This document shows, one piece after another, positions 55,878-64,000 of a stretch of DNA of 64,000 nt. Numbering within the stretch: the first letter of the stretch is position 1; each line of letters opens with the position of its first letter. Source of the DNA: Ruegeria sp. HKCCSA071 (GTDB lineage Bacteria; Pseudomonadota; Alphaproteobacteria; Rhodobacterales; Rhodobacteraceae); contig NZ_JAEDOX010000005.1 of assembly GCF_017872555.1 (NCBI RefSeq), forward strand, positions 62,001 through 126,000, in the 5' to 3' direction. The translations under genes and the position numbers were made by a program. The notes below the pieces were generated by a model, which ran no database searches, was not told the DNA's origin, and was given only the letters and a program-made list of their open reading frames with translations.

Positions 55878-56648
55878 TTAGGATGGTTTCCATTGCCCGG
55901 CCAGCGCGCGTGCCGCCTGTGCCAGCAGCATCACATCTATACCGACCGCTAGAAATTGGGCGCCCATGTCCAGATAGGCCTGACGCGCTTCGTCATTGGT
56001 GGCAAGGATGCCCGGTGCTTTGCCTGCGGCCTTGATCCGGGCCAGGGCGTCCGCGATGACCGCGCGCACCTCGGGTGCGGTGCTGTTGCCTTTGTACCCC
56101 ATGTCGGTTGACAGATCAGCGGGGCCAATGAAAACGCCATCCACACCTTCGACTTGAAGAATGTCATCCAACGCGGCCACTCCGGCGCGGGTTTCCACTT
56201 GCAACAACAGGCAGATTTCCTGATCTGCGGTCTGGATATAGTCACTTGTAGACCCATACATCGTGGCGCGCGATGCCGCTGCACCAACACCCCGCACCCC
56301 GTCCGGCGGATAACGGCAGCCACGGACCAGATCCTGCGCCTGCGCGGCGCTTTCAACGACCGGAACCAGCACTGTCTGGGCACCGGCATCCAGAACCATC
56401 TTGATCAACCAAGTCTCTCCAACAGGGACCCGCACAACGGGATGAGATGCGCTGCTGGCCAAAGCTGTCAGTTGATCCCGGATCGAGCGGATATCATTTG
56501 GCGCATGTTCACCATCGATCACCAGCCAATCGAAACCCGCGGTTCCCATGATCTCGGCGGTGACGGATTCGGCAAAGCTCATCCAGCAACCAATCTGCTG
56601 TTCGCCCTTTATTAGAGCCTGTTTGAACATATTCTTTGGGGCTGACAT
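55878..56648 (-). CDS. hpaI: HpcH/HpaI aldolase family protein
   Basis: The 256-residue class II aldolase has GCWMSFAESVTAEIMGTAG, DGEHAPND, the metal Glu in LLLQVETRAGVAAL and Asp in GVFIGPADLSTDMG. HpaI cleaves 4-hydroxy-2-oxoheptanedioate to pyruvate and succinic semialdehyde in homoprotocatechuate breakdown; related enzymes act on 2-dehydro-3-deoxy sugar acids. The divergent HpaR-like regulator favours the first role, but no other hpa gene is here. Confidence 0.82.
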   Translation of the reverse strand: MSAPKNMFKQALIKGEQQIGCWMSFAESVTAEIMGTAGFDWLVIDGEHAPNDIRSIRDQLTALASSASHPVVRVPVGETWLIKMVLDAGAQTVLVPVVESAAQAQDLVRGCRYPPDGVRGVGAAASRATMYGSTSDYIQTADQEICLLLQVETRAGVAALDDILQVEGVDGVFIGPADLSTDMGYKGNSTAPEVRAVIADALARIKAAGKAPGILATNDEARQAYLDMGAQFLAVGIDVMLLAQAARALAGQWKPS

Positions 56649-56836
56649 GCTGAAACCTCATATTTGAGCCGGTGCAGGTGAGAAGGACATGAAATGGATC
56701 TCGGTCGCATCTTCAACGGTCGTTCTTAATTGTCCAGCCTGAAATCGGCCCGCATAACGTGCGAATACAGGTGTGGGCGCTGCTGCTGTGTGTCGGGTTG
56801 CTTGCTTATATCCCGGATTTCGGTGATAATTTTCTT

Positions 56837-57271
56837 ATGACCGACGATCTCCCTCTGACGTCGCGATCTTTGCCTATTGCGCTTTTGCGGGCGCGGGAAA
56901 AGGTTATGGGACCCATTCGAGCAATGCTGGCTGACGCTGGCGTCACGGAACAGCAGTGGCGCGTGTTGCGGGTGTTGAACGAAGAAGGCCCGCAAGAGCC
57001 GACCCATATCGCTGATCGCGCCTGCCTGTTACTGCCAAGCCTGACACGCATTCTGCAAAAGCTGGAGACCCGTGGACTGATCACGCGGCGCAGCCATCCG
57101 GCGGACCGACGACGTCAGGTTGTTGAGATCAGCACAAAAGGGGTTCAGATCATTCGCGCCAATCTGGCTGCAAGCACGGCTCAGGCAGAACGTATTCGAT
57201 CTCAGCTTGGGCCGGACAAGCATGAACTCCTGCTGGATCTGCTGAACGAGTTGAAAGACCTCGAATCCTGA
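56837..57271 (+). CDS. hpaR: MarR-family regulator, HpaR-like
   Basis: The 144-residue winged-helix protein has RSLPIALLRAREKVMGPIRA, TEQQWRVLRVLNEEGPQEPT, DRACLLLPSLTRILQKLE and a wing with RRSHPADRRRQVVEIS, as in HpaR repressors of homoprotocatechuate catabolism. It probably controls hpaI, which diverges from it across about 190 bases, and itself. The ATG at 56837 gives the family N-terminus; the longer frame does not. Confidence 0.83.
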   Translation: MTDDLPLTSRSLPIALLRAREKVMGPIRAMLADAGVTEQQWRVLRVLNEEGPQEPTHIADRACLLLPSLTRILQKLETRGLITRRSHPADRRRQVVEISTKGVQIIRANLAASTAQAERIRSQLGPDKHELLLDLLNELKDLES

Positions 57272-57872
57272 TCATCGGCACTGCATCAGATGTCTTCGGC
57301 AGTGACCCCGCCGGAAACTGTAGGGGGAGTCTCCGACGGGGCGGCCAGACCCGGCCTGGTCGTTGGTGCCTGGCCCAAGACCGGTTACGTCAAACCTGAC
57401 GGTCCGGCCTGTGCTTCGGAGTACATGAAAAGCCTGTGATATGGCTCTGAACAGGGCCTTTTGGCCCTTGGGGGAGGGGCCTTGCACCTATACTCTCCGA
57501 AACTGGTTTAGGCAGTTGCCGACCGGTAAATGGGTCAGCGTATGGTTTGCCGACGTCACTTTGGTGAAATGCTTTACCAAAGCTGCTGTTCTGAATTTTG
57601 ACACCGCACCGAAATCGGCGCGGGCCTGACTACCTGAGGATTTAGCCCGGATTTGGACTGAGCCAAGAGTTGTTTCGACCTGTTTGTGTACTGGTGAGAC
57701 CATAAAAACTGATGAAACCAATTTTTGACACGGCGTCAGTCATTCCGGTCAGAATTGAGCCGTTTCACGCTGAAACACCTCTTCGAGATTGGCGAAATAC
57801 AGCGTGTTTTCCGGGCTTGCTGGCGGGTCTGGCAGACGTAATATGGCAGTTGCGCAACCTTCAGGGACTATC
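57272..57872. other. About 600 bases without an intact gene, probable gene remnants
   Basis: No complete gene is convincing. On the minus strand 57749 to about 57840 encodes ENTLYFANLEEVFQRETAQF then stop, which looks like a protein C-terminus cut off by the start of the next gene. A second minus-strand stretch, about 57488-57600, encodes text such as ALVKHFTKVTSANHTLTHLP. It spans the inverted repeat CTTTGGT/ACCAAAG at 57559-57582. The region may be decayed catabolic genes or a dispersed element. Confidence 0.45.
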
Positions 57873-58571
57873 ATGCCAAACAGCCTGTTTCCGCTTCCGG
57901 ACCCGATCACCATCCCCGTTGTCGGCGCGGCGGCCGGATATCCCATTGGACGGATCTTCTGCGTCGGTCGAAATTATGCAGCCCATGCCGCCGAAATGGG
58001 GAATGAGGTGGATCGCGAGGCACCTTTTTACTTCACCAAATCCGCCCCGAACGCCGTACTCTCAGGTGCGACGGTTCCTTATCCTGCCGGGACCCAGAAT
58101 TACCATCATGAGATGGAATTGGCATTGGCCATTGGAAAGCCCGTGTTTCGCGCCACTAGCGCGCAGGCGTGGGATGCCGTTTTTGCCTATGGCTGCGCCC
58201 TGGATATGACGCGCCGTGATCTGCAAATCCGCGAGCGCAACAAGCAGCGGCCCTGGGATCTGGGAAAGGACGTCGAATACGGAGCGGTCTTTGCCCCGTT
58301 GACACCAGCCACCGACTGGACCCCGGAGGATGACAAACGCATTCAGCTAAGCGTAAACGGAGAGTTGCGCCAGAACGCGACCCTGGAGGAGCTGATCTGG
58401 AAGATCGACGAGATTGTCATGCACCTGTCCGGCTTTTACCACCTGCGCCCCGGTGACCTGATCCTGACCGGTACGCCGGCTGGTGTTGGTCCGGTCGTTG
58501 CGGGGGATGTTCTGACAGGTAAGATTGATAGGCTGGAGCCGGTCAAGTTGACCCTGTCAGACGCAGAATAG
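57873..58571 (+). CDS. Fumarylacetoacetate hydrolase family protein
   Basis: The 232-residue protein has IFCVGRNYAAHAAEMGN, metal-binding HHEMELALAIGK (E80, E82), CALDMTRRDLQ and LRPGDLILTGTPAGVGPV. The family cleaves C-C bonds in acylpyruvates, such as fumarylpyruvate, or decarboxylates/isomerises HPA intermediates. The short length fits fumarylpyruvate or acylpyruvate hydrolases. AGGGA precedes the ATG at 57873. It lies downstream of hpaR and could be part of aromatic breakdown. Confidence 0.85.
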   Translation: MPNSLFPLPDPITIPVVGAAAGYPIGRIFCVGRNYAAHAAEMGNEVDREAPFYFTKSAPNAVLSGATVPYPAGTQNYHHEMELALAIGKPVFRATSAQAWDAVFAYGCALDMTRRDLQIRERNKQRPWDLGKDVEYGAVFAPLTPATDWTPEDDKRIQLSVNGELRQNATLEELIWKIDEIVMHLSGFYHLRPGDLILTGTPAGVGPVVAGDVLTGKIDRLEPVKLTLSDAE

Positions 58572-58574
58572 ACC

Positions 58575-59786
58575 CTAAACAGGCTCTTTCAGCCAGTCCT
58601 TGGCGAAAGTCACATGTTCCACACCGGCCAGTCGCCGCACCCGGTCCAGCTCGGCGTTCAGGCGTCGGGTACGGGCATCTGACCAGCGGACCCGGCGCTC
58701 GGGCCAGAGCGCTTTGACGTGAAGCAGGTCACGATCGCGGTGGGCTTTCATATCGATACGGCCAATCATACGGTCGCCCTCAAGCAGCGGAAAAACGTAG
58801 TATCCATAGGTTCGTTTGGCCTCGGGGACGAAAACCTCGATGCGGTAGTGAAAGCCGAACAGCCGCTCGGCCCGGTTGCGGTCGCGCAGCATGGGATCAA
58901 ACGGGCTGAGCACGCGAATGCGGCCTGGTGGCTGCGGTACTTCGGTCGTCAGATCTGGTCGGGCGTATGTCTTGCGCAAGCGCCCATCGGCACAGGTAAC
59001 CTCGATTTCTTCAATATCGCCACTTTCCAGCGCCGCAGCGCACCAGTCTTTTGCCTCAGCCGCGCTGACGGTGTCCCAGAAAGCCGCCAACTCTCCGGAT
59101 GTTGCAAATCCCAGCCGGTCCAGTGCGGCGTTGCACAACCAATCCACGGTCCCCTCGGCATCACAGGGCGTGCTGCCGGGGCAGAGATGTGTTTCAATCA
59201 CGCGCTCTGTCAGATCATAGCGTTTCTGGAAGCCATCCCGACCAACGACGGTCAGGGCACCCGAGCGCCACAGATACTCCAACGCGGTTTTAGATGGGTG
59301 CCAGTCCCACCACCCACCCGAGCCCTTCTTTTCATCCTTGCCAACATCCGATGACGACACCGCCCCATGGTCGCGGATGTGTTGCAGGACAGTGTCAAAC
59401 TGCTGTTCGAACCCATCCCGCCGCCAGTTCTTCCACCGCGCCTTCAACATATCCGCATCCCGCTGAAAGCGCAGATGCCAATGCTGATAGAACTCCATCG
59501 GAATGACCGCTGCATCGTGCGTCCAATGCTCGAAAAGCGCATTGTCCCTTTCATAGAGCCTTTTCAGGTTGGCGCTGCGATAGGCGGGCCTGCGCGAGAA
59601 CAGGATCATGTCATGTGCTCGGGCAACGGTGTTGATGCTGTCAAGCTGAACAAACCCAAGCCGTTGGATCAGATCCAGAAGCGCGACACCTTTGGCCGAA
59701 CCCGAGGGTTGTTCGCCCAAAGCGTGGCGGTCCATGAAGATCGCCCGTGCCGCCCGATTGTCGAGCCTTTTCAGGGGTGTGTTCAT
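58575..59786 (-). CDS. YcaQ/AlkZ-like winged-helix DNA glycosylase family protein
   Basis: The 403-residue protein belongs to HTH_42 (YcaQ). It begins LDNRAARAIFMDRHAL, and the catalytic-type QxD motif appears in GFVQLDSINTVARAHD, followed by LFSRRPAY and FEHWTHDAAVIP. The C-terminus has DPMLRDRNRAERLFGFHYRIE and VFPLLEGDRMIGRIDMKAHR. E. coli YcaQ unhooks interstrand DNA cross-links. It overlaps the upstream LacI-family gene by ATGA, an unusual link between repair and a sugar-type regulator. Confidence 0.85.
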   Translation of the reverse strand: MNTPLKRLDNRAARAIFMDRHALGEQPSGSAKGVALLDLIQRLGFVQLDSINTVARAHDMILFSRRPAYRSANLKRLYERDNALFEHWTHDAAVIPMEFYQHWHLRFQRDADMLKARWKNWRRDGFEQQFDTVLQHIRDHGAVSSSDVGKDEKKGSGGWWDWHPSKTALEYLWRSGALTVVGRDGFQKRYDLTERVIETHLCPGSTPCDAEGTVDWLCNAALDRLGFATSGELAAFWDTVSAAEAKDWCAAALESGDIEEIEVTCADGRLRKTYARPDLTTEVPQPPGRIRVLSPFDPMLRDRNRAERLFGFHYRIEVFVPEAKRTYGYYVFPLLEGDRMIGRIDMKAHRDRDLLHVKALWPERRVRWSDARTRRLNAELDRVRRLAGVEHVTFAKDWLKEPV

Positions 59787-60808
59787 CGCCGTTTCAGCGT
59801 GTCACCATAACTGATCGTGGGGGTCAGAGTAACGCGTGTCTCGATCTCGGTATCAGGATTTTCCAGACGTTCGGCGATGATCTGAGCGGCTTGACGGCCG
59901 ATTTCCAGACGACAGGCGTCCATCGTCGCGAGTTTTCGGGGCAAGCCTTGCAAAAGCTCGACATTGTTAAACCCGGCCAGACCGATCTGTCCCGGAATAT
60001 CGATACCCTGTTCCAGCAGGTACAGCAGGCCACCGGCCCCGATCATATCGTTCGAGTAATACAGAAAATCCAGCTCGGGTGAGCGTTCCAGCATGGCCTG
60101 GGTCATCTCGCGCCCTTTGGCCAGGGCCGATCCGCCGGAATAGAACTCGCGATCCTCGATCTCGATCCCGTGTTTGCCAAAAACCTCGGTAAAGCCCTCG
60201 AACCGCTTCCGTGCGCGATGGTCCAGCGGCATCTTGGTACCCATGAAACCGATATGCTGATACCCGGCCTTCAGGATTGCCTGCGCCATTTCGCGCCCGG
60301 CGCGGCGATGTGAGATCCCCACCATCGCATCCACCGGCTTGCCATCCGTGTCCATGATCTCGACCACCGGAATACCCGCCGAATCCAGCATGGCGCGTGC
60401 GGCTTCGGTATGTTCAAGCCCCGCAATGATCACGCCAGAGGGCCGCCACGAGAGCATCTCGTACAGCACTTTTTCCTCTTTCTCGGGCAGATAATCGGTT
60501 ACACCGACCACGGGTTGCAGTTCGGTGTCTTCCAACACCTGGTTGATGCCTGTCATCACCTCGGGGAAGACCATGTTCGAAAGCGAAGGGATGATCACCG
60601 CGATCAGATTAACCCGGCTGGACGCCAATGCGCCCGCGATCTTGTTGGGAACATAGCCAAGCTCCTTGGCGGCCGCCAGAACGCGGGTGCGGGTGGCGTC
60701 AGACACATCCCCCCGGTTACGCAGAACCCGGCTTACCGTCATCTCGGATACTCCGGAAGCCTCGGACACATCACGAAGGGTAAGCGGGCGTTTGGTTTCA
60801 CTGTTCAC
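59783..60808 (-). CDS. LacI-family transcriptional regulator
   Basis: The 341-residue repressor has an N-terminal helix-turn-helix (LTLRDVSEASGVSEMTVSRVLRN), the hinge-helix text PNKIAGALASSRVNLIAVII and a periplasmic-binding-type effector domain (FPEVMTGINQVLED, IGLAGFNNVELLQ). It resembles GntR-type gluconate repressors. I chose the GTG at 60808, with AGG eight bases upstream; a GTG at 60817 has no space for a ribosome site. It probably controls its own operon via the palindrome near 60870. The effector is unknown. Confidence 0.85.
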   Translation of the reverse strand: MNSETKRPLTLRDVSEASGVSEMTVSRVLRNRGDVSDATRTRVLAAAKELGYVPNKIAGALASSRVNLIAVIIPSLSNMVFPEVMTGINQVLEDTELQPVVGVTDYLPEKEEKVLYEMLSWRPSGVIIAGLEHTEAARAMLDSAGIPVVEIMDTDGKPVDAMVGISHRRAGREMAQAILKAGYQHIGFMGTKMPLDHRARKRFEGFTEVFGKHGIEIEDREFYSGGSALAKGREMTQAMLERSPELDFLYYSNDMIGAGGLLYLLEQGIDIPGQIGLAGFNNVELLQGLPRKLATMDACRLEIGRQAAQIIAERLENPDTEIETRVTLTPTISYGDTLKRR

Positions 60809-60860
60809 GGGAGGCACCTGCGTTGTTGTTTTGTCCGATGGTAGCGTGAACAGGTCGGTG

Positions 60861-60879
60861 TGTACAACAATTGTGCAAA
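60861..60879 (-). promoter_or_regulatory. Palindromic operator candidate upstream of the LacI-family gene
   Basis: ACAATTGT at 60867-60874 is a perfect palindrome inside TGTACAACAATTGTGCAAA. LacI-family operators are short palindromes with a central CG or similar; this centre is AT, so the match is only structural. Its position 50-70 bases before the GTG suits autoregulation. Confidence 0.4.
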
Positions 60880-60923
60880 GGCGATGACAACCCGGAAAAT
60901 CCCGGTTACAGAGAGCCTGGCAC

Positions 60924-61000
60924 GGCCCCGTGGCTCAACTGGATAGAGCAGCCCCCTCCTAAGGGGCAGGTTGCAGGTTCGAATCCTGCCGGGGTCACCA
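60924..61000 (+). tRNA. tRNA-Arg (anticodon CCT)
   Basis: The cloverleaf is complete: acceptor GGCCCCG with CGGGGTC, D-stem GCTC/GAGC, anticodon stem GCCCC/GGGGC with loop CTCCTAA (anticodon CCT, reading AGG), T-arm GCAGG-TTCGAAT-CCTGC, then A and encoded CCA. Length 77 bases. Such tRNA genes are common integration sites for genomic islands; the arsenic operon lies beyond it. Confidence 0.97.
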
Positions 61001-61191
61001 GAAAAATCGGATAATTTAGCAGATACCGGGTTTCTGCGGCCAGCGTTGCCGTTTTGATTTGCTAAGGCATATGCCGAAACATATTGAATTTCCGCCATTC
61101 GTTCTTCGATAGCATTATGCAGCCTGCCCGATCAGGGTGCCACCAATCATGGCGAGGGCGATTCAGATTGAGAGGTATCGTTCAAAAACGG

Positions 61192-62457
61192 TCACGTCAG
61201 TGCTTCGGAGGTTTGGTCCGTCAGTTTGCCTGAAGTCAGCGCAGCAAGGGCAACCATCACGGTCGCGGTCCCGAGAACCAAGGGCAACCCTCCGATCTGA
61301 TAGGTCAGGCCGGACAGAACCGTGCCGATCAGCCGGCCTGTTGCATTTGCCATGTAATAAAACCCGACATCCATTGTCACACGTTCAGACCGGGTGAAGG
61401 CCAGGATCAGATAGGAATGCAGCGATGAATTCACCGCAAATATTGCTCCGAAGATCAGCAGCCCAGCCACAAGCGTTGTGGTCAGCCAGGTTTCAGGCCC
61501 ATGTGACAGCAATATGGCCAATGTTAGAGCCGCAGGAACGCAGAAAAGGGCACTCGCCCAACTGCGCGCCGCGCGGATCAAATCGCCTTCGGTTCGATCC
61601 GCCGCACGAAGGATCTTTGGCGCGTAGGCCTGCACTGCGCCATAGAAGATGACCCACAGCGCCATAAATGTTCCGATCATGAAGAACGCGGCACGGTTGC
61701 CGTCGTCGGTGCCATCCGACAGGACGGTGTAGAAATAGACCGGAATGCCGACCACGAACCAGACATCGCGCGCGCCGAACAGAAAGACACGCGCTGCGGA
61801 TAGCCAGTTCACATTGGCGGATTTTGACAATACTTCCGAGAATTTTGCCCCTTTTCGCCCCTTCGGCAGGCCCGCTGGCATGAACAGGATAACTGCAAAC
61901 AGGATCAGTGCCAAAACCGCCGCCATGACCAGGATTGCCGCCATGATTCCCAACGTGGCCAGCATGGCCGCGCCCAACAGGAAACCCAGCCCTTTGACGG
62001 CATTTTTTGATCCGGTCAGCACAGCGACCCACCGAAACAGCCCTCCGCCCTCGGACGGGGCCAGCAGCTTAACAGAAGATTTCGACGACATCTTGGCCAG
62101 ATCCTTGGCCACTCCGCTTGCCCCCTGCACCATCATCACAAAGCTGACCGAGGCGGTAACGGTCCAGTGCGGATCAAGCTGCGTCATGGCAAGCAACGCC
62201 ACCACCTGCAGCCCCAATCCCGCATAAAGGGTGGAAGTTAACCCGAACCGGGCGGCAATCCAGCCTGCGGCCAGGTTTGTGACGATCCCTGCGATCTCAT
62301 AAAGCACAAACAGATAGGCCAGCTGAACCGGCGTGAAGCCCATGGTGTGAAAGTGCAGCAGCACCAACATCCTGAGCGCCCCGTCAGTCAGCATGAAGGC
62401 CCAATAGGCCGCCGTGACCGCGACATAAGCCGACAGTCCTTCGGGCCGCTGGGTCAC
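61192..62457 (-). CDS. arsJ: ArsJ-type MFS exporter of 1-arseno-3-phosphoglycerate
   Basis: The 421-residue protein has about twelve membrane helices and the ArsJ N-terminal text [20 protein letters not shown], then [20 protein letters not shown]. ArsJ exports the unstable arseno-sugar phosphate that GAPDH forms from arsenate, giving resistance. It overlaps the gap gene by ATGA. The 190 bases between it and the tRNA hold no gene I can support. Confidence 0.93.
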   Translation of the reverse strand: MTQRPEGLSAYVAVTAAYWAFMLTDGALRMLVLLHFHTMGFTPVQLAYLFVLYEIAGIVTNLAAGWIAARFGLTSTLYAGLGLQVVALLAMTQLDPHWTVTASVSFVMMVQGASGVAKDLAKMSSKSSVKLLAPSEGGGLFRWVAVLTGSKNAVKGLGFLLGAAMLATLGIMAAILVMAAVLALILFAVILFMPAGLPKGRKGAKFSEVLSKSANVNWLSAARVFLFGARDVWFVVGIPVYFYTVLSDGTDDGNRAAFFMIGTFMALWVIFYGAVQAYAPKILRAADRTEGDLIRAARSWASALFCVPAALTLAILLSHGPETWLTTTLVAGLLIFGAIFAVNSSLHSYLILAFTRSERVTMDVGFYYMANATGRLIGTVLSGLTYQIGGLPLVLGTATVMVALAALTSGKLTDQTSEALT

Positions 62458-63452
62458 AGCGAGGACCCGACCATCAGCGCCACATCCACCAAGCGGTGCG
62501 CATAGCCCATCTCATTGTCGTACCACGCATAGATTTTCACCTGCGTCCCGTTTATCACCATGGTCGAGGGCGCATCGATGATCGAAGAGCGTTTGTCATT
62601 GGTGTAATCGGTGGATACCAGTGGGCGGGTCTCATAACCCAGAATGCCCTTCAGTTCGCCCTCGGCAGCGGCTTTGAAGAAAGTGTTGACCTCTTCCACT
62701 GTGGTTTCACGCTCAACCTCGAACACACAATCGGTGAGCGAGGCGTTCAGCAACGGCACCCGAACCGCATGGCCGTTCAAACGACCTTTGAGTTCCGGAT
62801 AGATCAGAGTGATGGCCGTGGCCGAGCCGGTTGTGGTCGGGATCAGTGAGTTGAGGGCCGAGCGTGCGCGCCTGAGATCCTTGGCAGGCCGATCCACGAT
62901 TGTCTGCGTGTTGGTTACGTCGTGAATCGTCGTCATCGATCCGTGGCGGACGCCCAGGTTTTCGTGAATGACCTTCACGACAGGCGCAAGACAGTTTGTC
63001 GTGCACGAGGCCGCCGTCACGATCCTATGCGCCGCGGGGTCGTAGGTTCCGTCATTCACACCCATGACGATATTGGCTGTCGGCCCGTCCTTGACCGGAG
63101 CAGAAACAACAACCTTCTTCACCCCAGCGTCAAAATACGGTGCCAGCTTCGCTTCGGTCTTGAACACGCCGGTGCAGTCGATCACCACGTCAACACCGTC
63201 CAGCGGCAATGCGCTCGGGTCTTTTGTGCCAATTAACGGCAGGCGGGTTCCGTTGACCGTGATGCTGTCGGCATCAAAGCTGAATTCTGCATCCCATCGT
63301 CCATGCACGGTGTCGAACTCCAACAGATGCGCGTGCATCTGGGGGTCGCCGACAGAATCGTTGATCCAAGCGATATTCGCGCCCTGTTCCAACAAGGGCT
63401 TCAGGGCCAGTTTCCCCATTCGGCCAAGGCCGTTCAAAGCGTAAGTCGTCAT
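62454..63452 (-). CDS. gapdh: Glyceraldehyde-3-phosphate dehydrogenase of the ars operon
   Basis: The 332-residue protein starts with the NAD-binding strand [18 protein letters not shown] and has catalytic C150 in [15 protein letters not shown]. It differs from housekeeping GAPDH in many places (for example [13 protein letters not shown]). Encoded between arsC and arsJ, it should use arsenate in place of phosphate to make 1-arseno-3-phosphoglycerate for export. It overlaps both neighbours by four bases. Confidence 0.92.
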   Translation of the reverse strand: MTTYALNGLGRMGKLALKPLLEQGANIAWINDSVGDPQMHAHLLEFDTVHGRWDAEFSFDADSITVNGTRLPLIGTKDPSALPLDGVDVVIDCTGVFKTEAKLAPYFDAGVKKVVVSAPVKDGPTANIVMGVNDGTYDPAAHRIVTAASCTTNCLAPVVKVIHENLGVRHGSMTTIHDVTNTQTIVDRPAKDLRRARSALNSLIPTTTGSATAITLIYPELKGRLNGHAVRVPLLNASLTDCVFEVERETTVEEVNTFFKAAAEGELKGILGYETRPLVSTDYTNDKRSSIIDAPSTMVINGTQVKIYAWYDNEMGYAHRLVDVALMVGSSL

Positions 63453-63961
63453 GGTGCATCCTCAAGGGGCGACCGCGCGATTTCATCAACGGCGGATTGC
63501 AGTGCGATCCGGTCCAGGCTTTCAACCGGCAGTGATGTAAAGGCTTGAATCCGACGTTTCAGCGCGCCGTACGCGTTTTGAAAGGCCAGGCTTTTTTCGG
63601 CATCGGTACCTTCTGCCTTGACCGGATCTGCCATGCCCCAGTGACCGCTGATTGGCTGGCCTTCCCAGGCGGGGCATTCTTCGTTCGCAGCCTGATTGCA
63701 GACCGTAAAGACGAAATCCATTTCAGGCGCGTCCCGCCCCGAGAACTCGGATACATTCTTTGAGCGGAGCGCCGAAGTATCGTGCCCCTTGTCTTGCAGA
63801 ACTTGAATTGCAAACGGGTTGAGTTCGGAAAACGGCCGTATGCCGGCCGAATAGACAGTGAATCGATCCCCGCCGATATCCCGCAAAAGGGATTCGGCAA
63901 AGATCGACCGGGCAGAATTACCCACGCAAATGAATAACACGTTGAATTTTCGGTCAGCCAT
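63449..63961 (-). CDS. arsC: Arsenate reductase, low-molecular-weight phosphatase type
   Basis: The 170-residue protein has the P-loop CVGNSARS (C12 to R18, CX5R) near the N-terminus and [15 protein letters not shown] and [13 protein letters not shown], typical of LMW-PTP-family ArsC. It reduces arsenate to arsenite, or may act on arsenate stress otherwise. The ATG at 63961 follows AAAGGACG. Upstream bases to the edge probably belong to arsR or another ars gene, which is outside the window. Confidence 0.88.
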   Translation of the reverse strand: MADRKFNVLFICVGNSARSIFAESLLRDIGGDRFTVYSAGIRPFSELNPFAIQVLQDKGHDTSALRSKNVSEFSGRDAPEMDFVFTVCNQAANEECPAWEGQPISGHWGMADPVKAEGTDAEKSLAFQNAYGALKRRIQAFTSLPVESLDRIALQSAVDEIARSPLEDAP

Positions 63962-64000
63962 GGTTTCACGTCCTTTCGCCAAGGGCATGCAAAGATCGGG

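Noticed and set aside
57441-57629. A 62-codon plus-strand frame starting MALNRAFWPLGEG
   Set aside because: No ribosome site, no recognisable domain and it lies in a region that looks decayed.
61001-61191. Possible small gene or attachment repeat between tRNA-Arg and arsJ
   Set aside because: I found no open frame of note and no second copy of the tRNA 3' end within the window.

Overview
The window is dense, GC-rich bacterial DNA. Many genes overlap by ATGA or TGATG, and gene content and order point to the Roseobacter group of Rhodobacteraceae (Alphaproteobacteria; Ruegeria/Phaeobacter-like). That assignment is inferred from protein families and from an alphaproteobacterial-type heat-shock promoter; no rRNA is present. 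I see no CRISPR array, prophage or intact insertion sequence.

Layout. 1-3557: end of an ABC exporter, an RNA m5U-type methyltransferase, a NaChBac-like voltage-gated channel and an L,D-transpeptidase lipoprotein. 3541-12519: a minus-strand cell-surface polysaccharide operon (cysQ, kdsB, galE, two paralogous glycosyltransferases, a GT14-type enzyme and a double-domain sulfotransferase), with a KpsM-like export permease diverging from it. PAPS-dependent sulfotransfer and PAP removal by CysQ fit together as a sulfated glycan pathway. 12516-16458: alkB, then dnaK-dnaJ behind a clear RpoH-type promoter. 16704-24207: a TPP riboswitch followed by thiD-thiO-thiS-thiG-thiE-thiF-thiY-tenA-thiZ-thiX, which combines thiazole synthesis with uptake and salvage of pyrimidine precursors. 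24243-33672: radC, a PstS/OmpA fusion, an exported cysteine-rich protein, secA, a parvulin, argJ, mutT and an unknown exported protein.

33790-42746: a branched-chain-amino-acid-type (Liv) ABC transporter flanked by two acyl-CoA ligases, with a small membrane protein between the permease genes and two strong palindromes upstream. 42866-56648: mostly single genes, including an iron-type ABC permease without partners, DUF2794, an NlpC/P60 hydrolase with a leucyl aminopeptidase, a degenerate HPt-like protein, carbonic anhydrase, an EEP-family protein, a methyltransferase, asd, a GT4 glycosyltransferase with an MFS transporter, and a DUF3095 protein. 55878-58571: the HpaI aldolase, HpaR regulator and a FAH-family hydrolase, separated by about 600 bases that look decayed. 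58575-60808: a YcaQ-like DNA repair protein overlapping a LacI-family regulator. 60924-63961: tRNA-Arg(CCT), then an arsenate resistance operon (arsC, gapdh, arsJ) running in from the right edge.

The strongest candidates for a second look are the sulfated-glycan operon with its double sulfotransferase, the HPt-like protein that has Arg where the phospho-accepting His should be, the ThiF-rhodanese fusion that has lost its zinc cysteines, the paired palindromes upstream of the Liv/acyl-CoA ligase cluster, and the DUF3095 nucleotide-cyclase-like protein.
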